NCBI GenBank assembly: GCA_018702955.1
Contig: JABJEK010000038.1
Location: 62,001-126,000 of the forward strand
Length of the DNA: 64,000 nt
Reading direction: 5' to 3'
From: Rhodospirillaceae bacterium
GTDB taxonomy: Bacteria; Pseudomonadota; Alphaproteobacteria; UBA6615
Positions 9,059 to 16,978 of this stretch are shown here, one piece after another. Within the stretch, counting starts at the first letter, position 1; the number at the start of each line of letters is the position of its first letter. The notes below the pieces were generated by a model. It did no database searches. It saw only the letters and a program-made list of their open reading frames with translations, and was not told where the DNA came from. The position numbers and the translations under genes are program-made.

Positions 9059-9634
9059 ATGGCGCATGACGAAACCGAACTCACACCCGAAGACATGCAA
9101 AAGCGCGTGGCCCGCTTTGCCGACCTGGTGCCCTATAAGGACACCATGAATGCGGCACACGGGATTGCCCCCGAAGCGATGCAACTGATGTCGTCGGACA
9201 AGGTCTTCCCGGTGATGAGCCCCGAGGGTTGGGCCGGCCGCAGCAAGATTGCACCAATCAAGGGTGCACCCGGGCTGACCGTCACCATCGCGGAATGTCC
9301 ACCCGGCGACAGTTCGGGCCTGCACAAGCACACGGACACCGTCGAGAATTTTTTCTGCATCGAGGGAGAAATCGAAATCGTCTGGGGCAGCGAAGGTGAA
9401 AACGCGATCACGCTCGGGCCGCTGGACTTCGTTTCCATTCCCGCCGGCGTGTACCGGGAGTTCCGCAACAACGGGACCGAGATGGGGCGCCTGTTCGTGG
9501 CCATCCAGACCCCACCCGAGGAAACCAAGGACACGGTCATCCACGCCGCCGCCGCGGGCGAAGAAGTCGAACGCCGCTTCGGCCGCGAGACCCGCGACGC
9601 CATGGCGGGAATCGGCATCCGGTTCGGCGAATAA
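9059..9634 (+). CDS. Cupin domain protein
   Basis: This 191-residue protein has one cupin barrel at residues ~70-150. The first cupin motif is SSGLHKHTDTVENFFCIEGE, giving two His and one Glu as metal ligands. The second region GPLDFVSIPAGVYREFRN lacks the usual closing His, so the metal site may be incomplete. Cupins of this size are isomerases, dioxygenases or sensor-like proteins. It is in the run from the rhodanese gene to the TauE/SafE permease and may act on the same substrate as the amidohydrolase upstream. Confidence 0.85.
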   Translation: MAHDETELTPEDMQKRVARFADLVPYKDTMNAAHGIAPEAMQLMSSDKVFPVMSPEGWAGRSKIAPIKGAPGLTVTIAECPPGDSSGLHKHTDTVENFFCIEGEIEIVWGSEGENAITLGPLDFVSIPAGVYREFRNNGTEMGRLFVAIQTPPEETKDTVIHAAAAGEEVERRFGRETRDAMAGIGIRFGE

Positions 9635-9664
9635 CGCCGACCCGATCGCTTGTTCGACCTGGCC

Positions 9665-10399
9665 ATGCCCGCCGACCTGTTCGGCAACGACTTCCTGATC
9701 GCGAGCCTGGCAGTTTTCGCCGCGTCGCTGATCCGCGGGTTTTCGGGTTTCGGCTCGGTCCTGATCACCGCTCCGATGCTGAGCCTGGTCTGGGGCCCCA
9801 CCGTGGGCGTGCCCGTCGCCGCCCTGATCGAGGTGGTGCCGGCCGTACAGATGACACCACAGGCGATACGTACCGCGCATTGGCCGACCGCCTGGGCGAT
9901 GGGACTGCCTGCGGTGCTGCTGCTGCCGCTTGGCTCACTCGTGCTCCTCAACGCGCCCGCCGAGGAAATGCGCCGCGTGATCGCGGCGATCGTGCTGTTG
10001 CTGGCAATCGTCATGTGGATCGGCTGGCGCTATCGCGGCCCGCGCGGCTTGGTACCATCGGGTGTGGTCGGCGCGCTTGGCGGTGCGCTCGCCGGGGCGA
10101 CAGGCATGGGTGGACCGCCCGCGATCCTGTATCTGATGTCGGGCGACGACCCCGCGGCCGATGTCCGCGCCAACATGGTTGCGTATTTTTCGATCATCTT
10201 CGTGGGCATCGTGATCACCTTCGGCTTGCTGGGCCTCGTGACGACCGAGGTCCTCTGGCGGATTGCCCTGATGGTGCCGGTCTATGTGGTGGGCGTGGTG
10301 ATCGGCACCAGGATGTTCGGGCTCGCGAGCGAACGCACATTCCGTAACATCGCGCTGGCAACGCTCGCCGCGTCCTCGACCTGGGTATTATTCGCATAG
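9665..10399 (+). CDS. TauE/SafE (TSUP) family membrane permease
   Basis: This permease of about 244 residues has seven to eight hydrophobic helices. It shows the typical N-terminal repeat IRGFSGFGSVLITAPMLSLVWGP and a matching second-half motif GALAGATGMGGPPAILYLM, the internally duplicated signature of the TSUP/sulfite exporter family. Members move organosulfur compounds, sulfite or short organic acids. The frame also allows a TTG start at 9650; I favour the ATG at 9665, but neither has a clear ribosome binding site. It lies 30 bases after the cupin gene. A rhodanese earlier in the run makes a sulfur compound an attractive but unproven substrate. Confidence 0.87.
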   Translation: MPADLFGNDFLIASLAVFAASLIRGFSGFGSVLITAPMLSLVWGPTVGVPVAALIEVVPAVQMTPQAIRTAHWPTAWAMGLPAVLLLPLGSLVLLNAPAEEMRRVIAAIVLLLAIVMWIGWRYRGPRGLVPSGVVGALGGALAGATGMGGPPAILYLMSGDDPAADVRANMVAYFSIIFVGIVITFGLLGLVTTEVLWRIALMVPVYVVGVVIGTRMFGLASERTFRNIALATLAASSTWVLFA

Positions 10400-10458
10400 G
10401 AGGACGGACTGGCCTCCTCGCCCGCGCAGTGTCAGTATTTCGACGGGGAGAAACAGTC

Positions 10459-12048
10459 ATGAAACGCACACTCTTTGCCGGCCTGGTGCTGACCGCAGCG
10501 ACGATAGGGGCAACCACGGGCGCACAGGCGGATTCGACGTCCACCGCCATGTATTTCCACAGCCAGGTCCGTGATGCGCCGGAATGCACGGCCACCGCCA
10601 CCGACGGCAAAACCTCCTTCCCCGCAGCGATCAACAGCCCCGCCGCCACCTGCGCAGATACCTTTGCCTGGGCATCCTTCCTGGAGACGATCCAGTCCGA
10701 GTTCTGGAACCAGTGGGCGAATGACGAGACGGTCTGGGTCGCCGATCCGAAGCCGATTTGTTCGAGCGATGGTGCGACCGATTGCTGTTTCGTCGACATC
10801 GGTGCGACACCGCAGGTTGGCTATCGCGACGCGTCAGGGAACGTGCGCAAACCCGACGACGTCGGCGCACCGGGCAAGTACTGCCCCTACATCCCCGGTG
10901 ACTGGGGCGGTTCGGCCGAGACAAGCTTCGCCGGCGGCAAGCCCGGCAACAGCCACAACGCGACCTTCCTGCGCACACTCGATCCCGCCCGGGTCGCGCG
11001 TCAGGGCCAGGTCGAGATCGTGTACCGGAACGACGCCTTCGTCCGCTACACGACCGCACAGGAGCTCTATTCCCGGCCCGGCCTCGCAAAACTGTTCGCC
11101 CGGGTCGCCGGTGAGGCCAAAAACTCCCGCCCCCATCGCCCGACCGGCCAACCCGTCGCCTATCCGTCCTCTGCCTTGATGTTCAAGGTCGCCTGGATCG
11201 ATCAGGAAACAATGCTCGCGCTCGGCTATGTCACCGACCACGACAAGGACGCGAAGACTCCGCCGCAGAACCCGGATCTCCCTTACATCACCCAGAAGAT
11301 CAGGGCCTCGTCCGACAACGGCAAGACCTATCACGAGCGGATTTACTATCTCGCGAGCGTTGCCGCCTCTTCCAAGGCGCTGCCCGGCTGGCACTGGTTT
11401 GCGTTCGAGCATGCAGCCAATCTCGGCCGCTGCGATTTCATCGGCTGCAACGACAGCTTCGGCGCATTGCATGAGGTGACCGTCGCGGCACCACTGCAAC
11501 CCGAAGCGGGCAAGACGCTCACCACCACCTTCGAAAGCAACTTCATCGCCCCCAACATCATGGACGACGCGTTGAACGACAATCAGGACCTGTTCGATCT
11601 CGGCAAACGCTACCCCGCAGGCGAAATGACGAAGGCGCTGACGGACATGTTCGCCGGCATGGGCATCGGTACCGGAGACGGGACGGTCGATCCGGAGCAC
11701 CCGGATCTCAACGACCCGGCGTGGAAGAGCTACCGGCTCAAGGGCTCGCAGACCCGGTTCACCAACTTCGACGGCTACCCGACGCTTCTCGGTTCCTCGA
11801 TCAACGAGGGCGGCTTCGTGAACTCCGCATCCTGCATCAGTTGCCACGTCCAGGCGTCGGTGAATGCCGACGGGGGCAACGGCGCGCCGGGCGTCGGCGC
11901 CTCGGGCCGCCTCAACAATTTCGGCATCGGCACCCAGGTAAGCGGCGAACCGGAAAACGGTGACTTCTATGACCGCGGCACCGCCAACCGGCGTGCGGTG
12001 CAGACGGATTTCGTCTGGGGAACCCTGTTCGCCAAGGACCCGAAGTAG
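10459..12048 (+). CDS. Secreted protein with a single c-type haem motif
   Basis: This 529-residue protein begins with a clear Sec signal peptide (MKRTLFAGLVLTAATIGATTGAQA). It has one haem-attachment motif C459-I-S-C462-H463 close to the C-terminus. The region before it is long, beta-rich and cysteine-containing (DCCFVDIG, CDFIGC) and I do not recognise it as a catalytic domain. The protein should be a periplasmic cytochrome. I chose the ATG at 10459, preceded by GGGGAG, over the in-frame ATG at 10429 because the signal peptide begins there. It ends 31 bases before a type B palindrome. Electron partner and function are unknown. Confidence 0.7.
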   Translation: MKRTLFAGLVLTAATIGATTGAQADSTSTAMYFHSQVRDAPECTATATDGKTSFPAAINSPAATCADTFAWASFLETIQSEFWNQWANDETVWVADPKPICSSDGATDCCFVDIGATPQVGYRDASGNVRKPDDVGAPGKYCPYIPGDWGGSAETSFAGGKPGNSHNATFLRTLDPARVARQGQVEIVYRNDAFVRYTTAQELYSRPGLAKLFARVAGEAKNSRPHRPTGQPVAYPSSALMFKVAWIDQETMLALGYVTDHDKDAKTPPQNPDLPYITQKIRASSDNGKTYHERIYYLASVAASSKALPGWHWFAFEHAANLGRCDFIGCNDSFGALHEVTVAAPLQPEAGKTLTTTFESNFIAPNIMDDALNDNQDLFDLGKRYPAGEMTKALTDMFAGMGIGTGDGTVDPEHPDLNDPAWKSYRLKGSQTRFTNFDGYPTLLGSSINEGGFVNSASCISCHVQASVNADGGNGAPGVGASGRLNNFGIGTQVSGEPENGDFYDRGTANRRAVQTDFVWGTLFAKDPK

Positions 12049-12079
12049 AAGTAGTCGAAAATATCGGCCGACGTGACCT

Positions 12080-12144
12080 GCGGGCGGGTTTGAAACCCGC
12101 TCCTACCGGTTCCTTACGTAGGGGCGGGTCTGCGACCCGCCCGC
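12080..12144. repeat. Type B intergenic palindrome (copy 1)
   Basis: The left arm is gcgggcgggtttgaaacccg and the right arm is gtaggggcgggtctgcgacc, separated by about 15 bases. Each arm is itself a near-palindrome around a gcgggt/acccgc core, so the element can form two hairpins. Related copies lie at 13551-13618, 59988-60060 and, as a half, at 43026-43068. All are between genes. It separates the cytochrome gene from the convergent GST gene. Confidence 0.85.
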
Positions 12145-12155
12145 GGTGACGAAAC

Positions 12156-13034
12156 CTAAAGACCGGCGGCGGCCATCATCTGCTGCAGGCCCTTGCCTTC
12201 GGCCTCGCAAGCCGCCTGATGCGCCTTTGACACCTCGATCATCTCGGGCGGCGGGGCGACCTCGCGGGCGAAATCCTCGCGCGCGAGCAGCTTCTCATAC
12301 CAGGCAAACAGCTTCGGGAAGCGATCCGTCGGGAAACCCAGCTTGGTGATCCGGAACACGGTGATCCACCAGGCAATGTCCAGCGCCGACAGACCGCTGG
12401 CCAACAGATATTCGTGCTGCTCGAGGCGTTCCTCGAGCTTGCCGAACGCCTTGAGAAACTCGCCCGCGGCGTCGATGACCTGTTCATCGGTGATGCCGTT
12501 ATTCGCATTCATCTTGCGCCAGAAATCGACTTCGATCGCCTTGCGGCCATCGACCTTGCCGCCGACGGTCTCCGCACCCTCGGCCTCATAGACGTCCACC
12601 GCCTCTTCCGGCTTCTTCATCATTTCGACGGGCAGGAGGTAACGAAAGGTCAGCGCGCGCACGCACAGATGCAGGTCGTCTTCATACTTCATCGAGGCCT
12701 GCATGAACGCCTGCTCTTCGGGATCGGTCGGGAACAATTTCGGGCCGTCGAACGTCGCGTCGACATATTCGATGATGTCGTTGCTCTCGATATGCACGTC
12801 GCCGTCATGCACCAGGGTCGGCATCAGGCCGCGCGGGTTGATGCCCATGAACCACTCGGTGAAATTCTCGAAATGGGCGATGTCCACATGGTGGGATTCC
12901 CATTCCACGCCCTTGGCCGCAAACGCGATCCGGGTTTTCTGGGAGCAGGACGAGCCCATGAAGTGGAAAAGATGCAGCCCCTTCCAGTCCAGGACTTCCG
13001 TCGTCTTGATATCCGATGTCGCGAGTTTCACCAT
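12156..13034 (-). CDS. Glutathione S-transferase family protein (long form)
   Basis: This is a 292-residue GST-fold protein, longer than the usual 200-230. The thioredoxin-like domain starts about 20 residues in, with FMGSSCSQKTRIAFAAKGVEW; the cysteine of SSC is where Cys- or Ser-type GSTs place the catalytic residue. The cis-proline stretch is GLMPTLVHDG and the glutathione-gamma-Glu contact is ESNDIIEY. A helical domain with an insertion (~110-200) follows. GGGAGAAC precedes the start codon. It is divergent from a small cupin gene. Its role could be detoxification or a glutathione-dependent catabolic step. Confidence 0.85.
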   Translation of the reverse strand: MVKLATSDIKTTEVLDWKGLHLFHFMGSSCSQKTRIAFAAKGVEWESHHVDIAHFENFTEWFMGINPRGLMPTLVHDGDVHIESNDIIEYVDATFDGPKLFPTDPEEQAFMQASMKYEDDLHLCVRALTFRYLLPVEMMKKPEEAVDVYEAEGAETVGGKVDGRKAIEVDFWRKMNANNGITDEQVIDAAGEFLKAFGKLEERLEQHEYLLASGLSALDIAWWITVFRITKLGFPTDRFPKLFAWYEKLLAREDFAREVAPPPEMIEVSKAHQAACEAEGKGLQQMMAAAGL

Positions 13035-13137
13035 CTTCGTTCTCCCAAACCCTGAAACTGTTGTTCGCGCGGTTGGTCCGCGCGGTGATTCGGTGCGATC
13101 ATACCGGCCAATAATCCGGAATCACAGGAGTGCCGCC

Positions 13138-13527
13138 ATGTCCGATGAACTGCAAACCACCCGCCATGCCAGCCTGATCCATCAGCTCGACGATATACCG
13201 GTGCACAAGATGCCGGGCGGCGAAGTGAAGGTCCTCGCGGGCGACCAGGTGCAGGCCCTCTGGGCCAATTTCGAGGCGGGAACCCATATCCCGTCCCACT
13301 CCCACCCGAACGAGCAGATCACCTGGCTGCGCAAGGGCCGGTTCGACTACAAGTTCGGCACCGGCGAGACGGCGACCTGCGAGGCGGGATCGCTGGTGCT
13401 CATCCCCGGCGGGATCGAGCACGAGGTCTGGTACGTCGAGGACTGCGAGATCGTGGAGTTCTTCTCGCCGCCGCGCACGGACATGTGGCCCGCACTGGCG
13501 AGGAACCCGTATGGGCACGAGGAATAA
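13138..13527 (+). CDS. Small cupin domain protein
   Basis: This 129-residue protein is a single cupin barrel. Motif 1 has the metal ligands in GTHIPSHSHPNEQITWLRKG (two His, one Glu/Gln region) and motif 2 has GSLVLIPGGIEHEVWYVED with the closing His. It resembles cupins that act as isomerases or quercetinase-like dioxygenases, but the substrate is unknown. I chose the ATG at 13138 rather than the far upstream start of the open frame because CAGGAG lies 7 bases before it and the upstream part overlaps the divergent GST gene. Confidence 0.87.
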   Translation: MSDELQTTRHASLIHQLDDIPVHKMPGGEVKVLAGDQVQALWANFEAGTHIPSHSHPNEQITWLRKGRFDYKFGTGETATCEAGSLVLIPGGIEHEVWYVEDCEIVEFFSPPRTDMWPALARNPYGHEE

Positions 13528-13550
13528 CAAAACTGCGCCCGAGGCGAAGT

Positions 13551-13618
13551 GCGGGCGGGTCGCAGACCCGCCCCTACATTGGTTGATTCCCGTAGGGGCG
13601 GGTTTCAAACCCGCCCGG
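13551..13618. repeat. Type B intergenic palindrome (copy 2)
   Basis: The arms are gcgggcgggtcgcagacccg and gtaggggcgggtttcaaacc, in inverse order of internal loop compared with copy 1 (the tcgcaga and ttcaaa halves are swapped). This shows that the whole element can sit in either orientation. It lies 24 bases after the cupin stop codon and before the convergent ParB-like gene, a place where it could act in transcript ending. Confidence 0.85.
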
Positions 13619-13652
13619 GCATGACGACGGAAGAGACGTCTCGTGACAGTTC

Positions 13653-13898
13653 CTAGCGCTGACGCGCCTGCACAAGAATGCCGACGATGGTCTCCTCGCC
13701 GAGTGACCTGCAGGCCTCGAGGCGTTGCAGGCCCTCGACCAGAATCAGGCGTTTGCCGTCGTCGCGCACCATGATCGGGACCTGCTGGCCCTCTTCGAGG
13801 ATGCTCTCGGCGATTTCCGCCACCTTTTCGGGGTCGATCTCCGTCCGGCGCTTTGTCGGCACGTATATTTCATCGATCTTGTAGTGCAGGTCTTTCAT
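13653..13898 (-). CDS. Solitary ParB N-terminal-like domain protein
   Basis: This 81-residue protein is one ParB/sulfiredoxin-like domain. An N-terminal IDEIYVPTKRR is followed by the helix PEKVAEIAESILEEGQQVPIMVR and the signature LILVEGLQRLEACRSLGEETI, equivalent to the GxxRxxAxxxLG motif of ParB. There is no helix-turn-helix or dimerisation domain, so it is not a chromosome partitioning ParB. Recent work on ParB shows this fold binds CTP; whether the short form does is unknown. I chose the ATG at 13898 (GAGGG upstream) over the longer open frame to 14024. It faces away from the cyclase gene. Confidence 0.8.
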   Translation of the reverse strand: MKDLHYKIDEIYVPTKRRTEIDPEKVAEIAESILEEGQQVPIMVRDDGKRLILVEGLQRLEACRSLGEETIVGILVQARQR

Positions 13899-14035
13899 CG
13901 GCAAAGCCCTCTTGATCGCGGGTGGCGCTGGAGCGCATGGCTGACGCCGGGCGCATGAAAGCCTAACATTGTTTCCCGCCCTTGCTGCCTTGCACATGGG
14001 GCGAACGATCCACAGCCACGACACAGGAACGCGCC

Positions 14036-14815
14036 ATGCAAATCCCCGGAAAGATCGTCGATATCTCCATGGCCCTCGACGACGAGATCATCGTCGACCC
14101 GCCGGCCATGCGCCCGAAGATTTCCATGATGAGCCACGGGGACAATCTGGACCGGCTGCAGAAGAACTATCCCGGCCTCGACCCGGCCGACCTGCCGGGC
14201 GGACTCTATTCGGCCTACGAGACCATCACACTGGCCACCCATAACGGCACCCATGTGGACGCGCCCAAGCATTATCATCCGGTCGACAAGAACGGCGACC
14301 CGATGCCCGGGATCGACGAGATGCCGCTCGACTGGTTCATGCGGCCGGGCGTGAAGTTCGACTTCCGGCATTTCGATGATGGTTATCTGGTGACGGAGGC
14401 CGACATCGAGGCCGAGCTGGCGCGCATCGGACACGATCTGCAGCCGCTGGACATCGTGCTGGTGAACACCTCCGCCGCGGCCGCTTATGGCACCGATCAT
14501 TTCGTGGATTCCGGCTGCGGCATGGGCCGCGAGGCGACGCTGTATCTCACGTCACGCGGCGTGCGGGTGTGCGGCACGGATGCGTGGACCTGGGACGCGC
14601 CCTTCAAGCACACGGCGGAACGCTGGAAGGAGACCAAGGACGCCTCGATCATCTGGGAGGGCCATTATGCCGGGATCGAGGAACCCTATTGCCAGATCGA
14701 GAAGCTGCAGCACCTGGAAGACCTACCCGACAACGGCTTCATCGTGGCGTGCTTCCCGACGAAAATCCGCGGCGGCACGGCCGGGTGGACCCGCGCAGTG
14801 GCGCTGTTTTCCTAG
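14036..14815 (+). CDS. Cyclase-family metal-dependent hydrolase (kynurenine formamidase-like)
   Basis: This 259-residue enzyme has the family motif HxGTHxDxPxHxxP as HNGTHVDAPKHYHP at residues ~72-85, whose His and Asp residues bind the divalent metal. A second conserved site, DSGCGMGREATLYL, lies at mid-length. The family includes kynurenine formamidase, isatin hydrolase and polyketide cyclase-like proteins. CAGGAA precedes the ATG at 14036; in-frame upstream codons overlap the divergent ParB-like gene. It converges on an RraA-type aldolase gene 8 bases away. The substrate may be an amide or lactone of an aromatic acid, but this is not proven. Confidence 0.88.
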   Translation: MQIPGKIVDISMALDDEIIVDPPAMRPKISMMSHGDNLDRLQKNYPGLDPADLPGGLYSAYETITLATHNGTHVDAPKHYHPVDKNGDPMPGIDEMPLDWFMRPGVKFDFRHFDDGYLVTEADIEAELARIGHDLQPLDIVLVNTSAAAAYGTDHFVDSGCGMGREATLYLTSRGVRVCGTDAWTWDAPFKHTAERWKETKDASIIWEGHYAGIEEPYCQIEKLQHLEDLPDNGFIVACFPTKIRGGTAGWTRAVALFS

Positions 14816-14823
14816 AGGGGAGC

Positions 14824-15453
14824 CTAGTCCCGCGTCCACCCACGCATTTTCACCAGCGTCGTCTCGCCGGCTTTGAGGATTTCCATCGTCGCGGCCTCGT
14901 TCGCCTCGCGGGTGATGGACGCCTCGATGGTCGCCGCCGCCATGGCCTTGGGGATGACCACCACGCCGTCGGTGTCACCGACCACGAGATCGCCCGGCTC
15001 GATGATGGCCTCGCCGATGGCGATGCGTTCGTTGATCCGCAGGTCGCCGTTGAGATCTTTCAATGTTCCCCGCATGGCGAGCCCGCGCGAGTACACCGGC
15101 CAGCCCATCTCGGCCAGCTCCGCGCCGTCGCGCACGCAGCCGTCGATCACCAGACCGCCGAGCTTGCGCGCCCGGGCCGAAGTGCACATCACCTCGCCGA
15201 AATAGCCGCCCTCGTAATGGCCGCCCACGTCGGCGATGACCACGTCGCCGGGTTGCGCCTCGTCGATGCCGAAATGCAGGGCGAGATTATCCAACGGCGG
15301 GCCCTTCACGGGAAAGGCCGGGCCGCAGATTTTCATGCCGGGCGCGACGGCCTTGATCGACGACGGCAACGCGCCGATCCGGCCCGCGGCCTCGTGGAGG
15401 GTCGAGGACGCGATCTTCGCCGCCTCGGCAAGCAATTCCGGTGTGAGTGCCAT
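14824..15453 (-). CDS. RraA/HMG aldolase-family protein (oxaloacetate decarboxylase-like)
   Basis: This 209-residue protein has the RraA-like fold. The substrate/metal motif G-x(20)-R-D is visible, ending in GLVIDGCVRDGAEL, where the Arg binds pyruvate and the Asp the metal in 4-hydroxy-4-methyl-2-oxoglutarate/4-carboxy-4-hydroxy-2-oxoadipate aldolases. The stretch GDVVIADVGGHYEGGYFGE precedes it. Members cleave oxo-acids to pyruvate or decarboxylate oxaloacetate; the true RNase E inhibitor RraA lacks the Arg-Asp pair. The ATG at 15453 has AGGGA upstream; a TTG at 15462 is less likely. Confidence 0.87.
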   Translation of the reverse strand: MALTPELLAEAAKIASSTLHEAAGRIGALPSSIKAVAPGMKICGPAFPVKGPPLDNLALHFGIDEAQPGDVVIADVGGHYEGGYFGEVMCTSARARKLGGLVIDGCVRDGAELAEMGWPVYSRGLAMRGTLKDLNGDLRINERIAIGEAIIEPGDLVVGDTDGVVVIPKAMAAATIEASITREANEAATMEILKAGETTLVKMRGWTRD

Positions 15454-15543
15454 GCGTGACAATCCCTAAAAATGATATGGTGAAAACACATTGTAGACGC
15501 CGAACCGGCGCAGGTCATTGGGACAGACGAAACAGAATATTAT

Positions 15544-15629
15544 CGTCATGCCCGGACTTGATCGGGGCATCTAGCGGAACGGTATCGTCTGATAGCGACA
15601 AGATACGCGGATCAAGTCCGCGTATGACG
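15544..15629. repeat. Type A intergenic palindrome (copy 1)
   Basis: The left arm is cgtcatgcccggacttgatc and the right arm is gatacgcggatcaagtccgc ending in gtatgacg. The two ends (cgtcat and atgacg) pair, and each arm has its own gggc/gccc or gcgg/ccgc hairpin around a cttgatc/gatcaag core. Five full copies and one half copy occur in this window. It ends 20 bases before the ATG of mct, placing it in the 5' untranslated region. Confidence 0.87.
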
Positions 15630-15648
15630 ACAGGAGTGAAGGTTTCAA

Positions 15649-16869
15649 ATGAGCGGCGTACTGGATGGTTTGCGCGTGATCGAGGGTTCGGCCTTCGTTG
15701 CCGCGCCCACGGCGGGGATGACGCTGGCCCAGATGGGCGCGGACGTGATCCGCTTCGACATGATCGGCGGCGGCATCGACTACCGGCGCTGGCCGGTCAC
15801 GAAAGACGGCAACTCGATCTACTGGGCCGGGATGAACAAGGGCAAGCGCTCGCTCGCCGTGGATTTCCGCAAGCCCGAGGGCCAGGAGTTGCTCTCGGCG
15901 CTGATCACCCAGCCGGGCGAGGACCGGGGCATCCTGCTGACCAACTTTCCGATGCGCGGCTGGCTGGCTTACGAAACCCTGAAAGCCAGGCGCGACGACC
16001 TGATCGCGCTCAACATCATCGGCAACCCGGATGGCTCTGTCGCGGTCGACTACACCGTCAACGCCGCGGTGGGCTTTCCCTTCGTGACCGGGCCTGACGC
16101 CGAGACCGACCCGGTCAACCACGTGTTCCCGGGTTGGGATGTCTCGACGGGCTACGCCGCCGCGACCGGCCTGCTGGGCGCCGAGCGCCACCGGCGGCGC
16201 ACCGGCGAGGGCCAGTATGTCTCGCTGTCGCTGGCCGACATGGCCTTCGCCACCGTGGGCAATCTCGGCTACATCGGCGAGGTGCAGATCAACGGCGAAT
16301 CCCGGCCCAATATCGGCAACGACGTGTATGGCAGCTACGGCCATGATTTCCCCACATCCGACGGCCGGCGCGTGATGATCATCGCGGTCTCGGTCTCCCA
16401 ATGGAAGAAGCTGGTCGAGGCGACCGAGACCGAAGAGGCGATGGATGCCCTGGAGGCGGAGCTGGAGATGAACTTCACCCGCGAGGAACATCGCTTCGCC
16501 GCGCGCGACGCCATCAACGTGCATATCGGTGCGTGGTGTGCCGCCCACAGCCTGGACGACATCCGCAACGTGTTCGATGCCCATAATGTCTGCTGGGGGC
16601 CGTATCAAACCTTCCAGCAGATGGTCGCGGAAGACCCGCGGGCCTCGACCGAAAACCCGATGTTCCGGGAGATCGACCAGCCCGGGATCGGACGCTACCT
16701 CGCACCGGGTACACCCAACAATTTCACAGCCGTCCCCCGCAACGTGCCCCGCGCACCAGTGCTGGGAGAGCACACCGACGAGATCCTGACCGGCGAGCTC
16801 GGCCTGTCGGACGGCGAGATTGGAAAACTGCATGATGCCGGCGTTGTCGCCGGACCGGAGGACGCATGA
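15649..16869 (+). CDS. mct: Probable 2-methylfumaryl-CoA isomerase (mesaconyl-CoA C1-C4 CoA transferase)
   Basis: This 406-residue protein is a family III (CaiB/BaiF) CoA transferase. It resembles, from memory of the protein, Chloroflexus Mct along most of its length: an N-terminal GLRVIEGSAFVAAP, GADVIRFDMIGGGIDYRRWPV, NKGKRSLAVD, NHVFPGWDVSTG with the expected catalytic Asp164, and a C-terminal GEHTDEIL. Mct moves CoA within mesaconyl-CoA from C1 to C4. The gene directly downstream encodes methylsuccinyl-CoA dehydrogenase, which produces mesaconyl-C1-CoA, strongly supporting this call over a generic CaiB. An AGGAG-containing site lies upstream of the ATG, just after a type A repeat. The second CaiB at 45855 lacks these stretches. 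Confidence 0.83.
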   Translation: MSGVLDGLRVIEGSAFVAAPTAGMTLAQMGADVIRFDMIGGGIDYRRWPVTKDGNSIYWAGMNKGKRSLAVDFRKPEGQELLSALITQPGEDRGILLTNFPMRGWLAYETLKARRDDLIALNIIGNPDGSVAVDYTVNAAVGFPFVTGPDAETDPVNHVFPGWDVSTGYAAATGLLGAERHRRRTGEGQYVSLSLADMAFATVGNLGYIGEVQINGESRPNIGNDVYGSYGHDFPTSDGRRVMIIAVSVSQWKKLVEATETEEAMDALEAELEMNFTREEHRFAARDAINVHIGAWCAAHSLDDIRNVFDAHNVCWGPYQTFQQMVAEDPRASTENPMFREIDQPGIGRYLAPGTPNNFTAVPRNVPRAPVLGEHTDEILTGELGLSDGEIGKLHDAGVVAGPEDA

Positions 16870-16882
16870 GAACCAATAACGT

Positions 16883-16965
16883 GTCATGCCCGGACTTGAT
16901 CCGGGCATCTCATCGCCGACCCGACCACTTCAAGCAAGATGCGCGGATCAAGTCCGCGCATGACG
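16883..16965. repeat. Type A intergenic palindrome (copy 2)
   Basis: The element starts gtcatgcccggacttgatcc and ends in cgcggatcaagtccgcgcat followed by gacg. It fills nearly all of the 109-base gap between mct and mcd and ends 13 bases before the mcd start codon. As an intercistronic palindrome it could shape the relative stability of the two mRNA parts, as REP elements do in enterobacteria. The centre between the arms differs fully from other copies. Confidence 0.87.
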
Positions 16966-16978
16966 GGACTTTTGGACT

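Noticed and set aside
10459-12048. Multihaem cytochrome
   Set aside because: Only one CxxCH motif is present; the other cysteine pairs lack the histidine.
12080-13618. Type B palindromes as a CRISPR-like array
   Set aside because: Copies are far apart, lie in different intergenic spaces, have no regular spacers and no cas genes are present.
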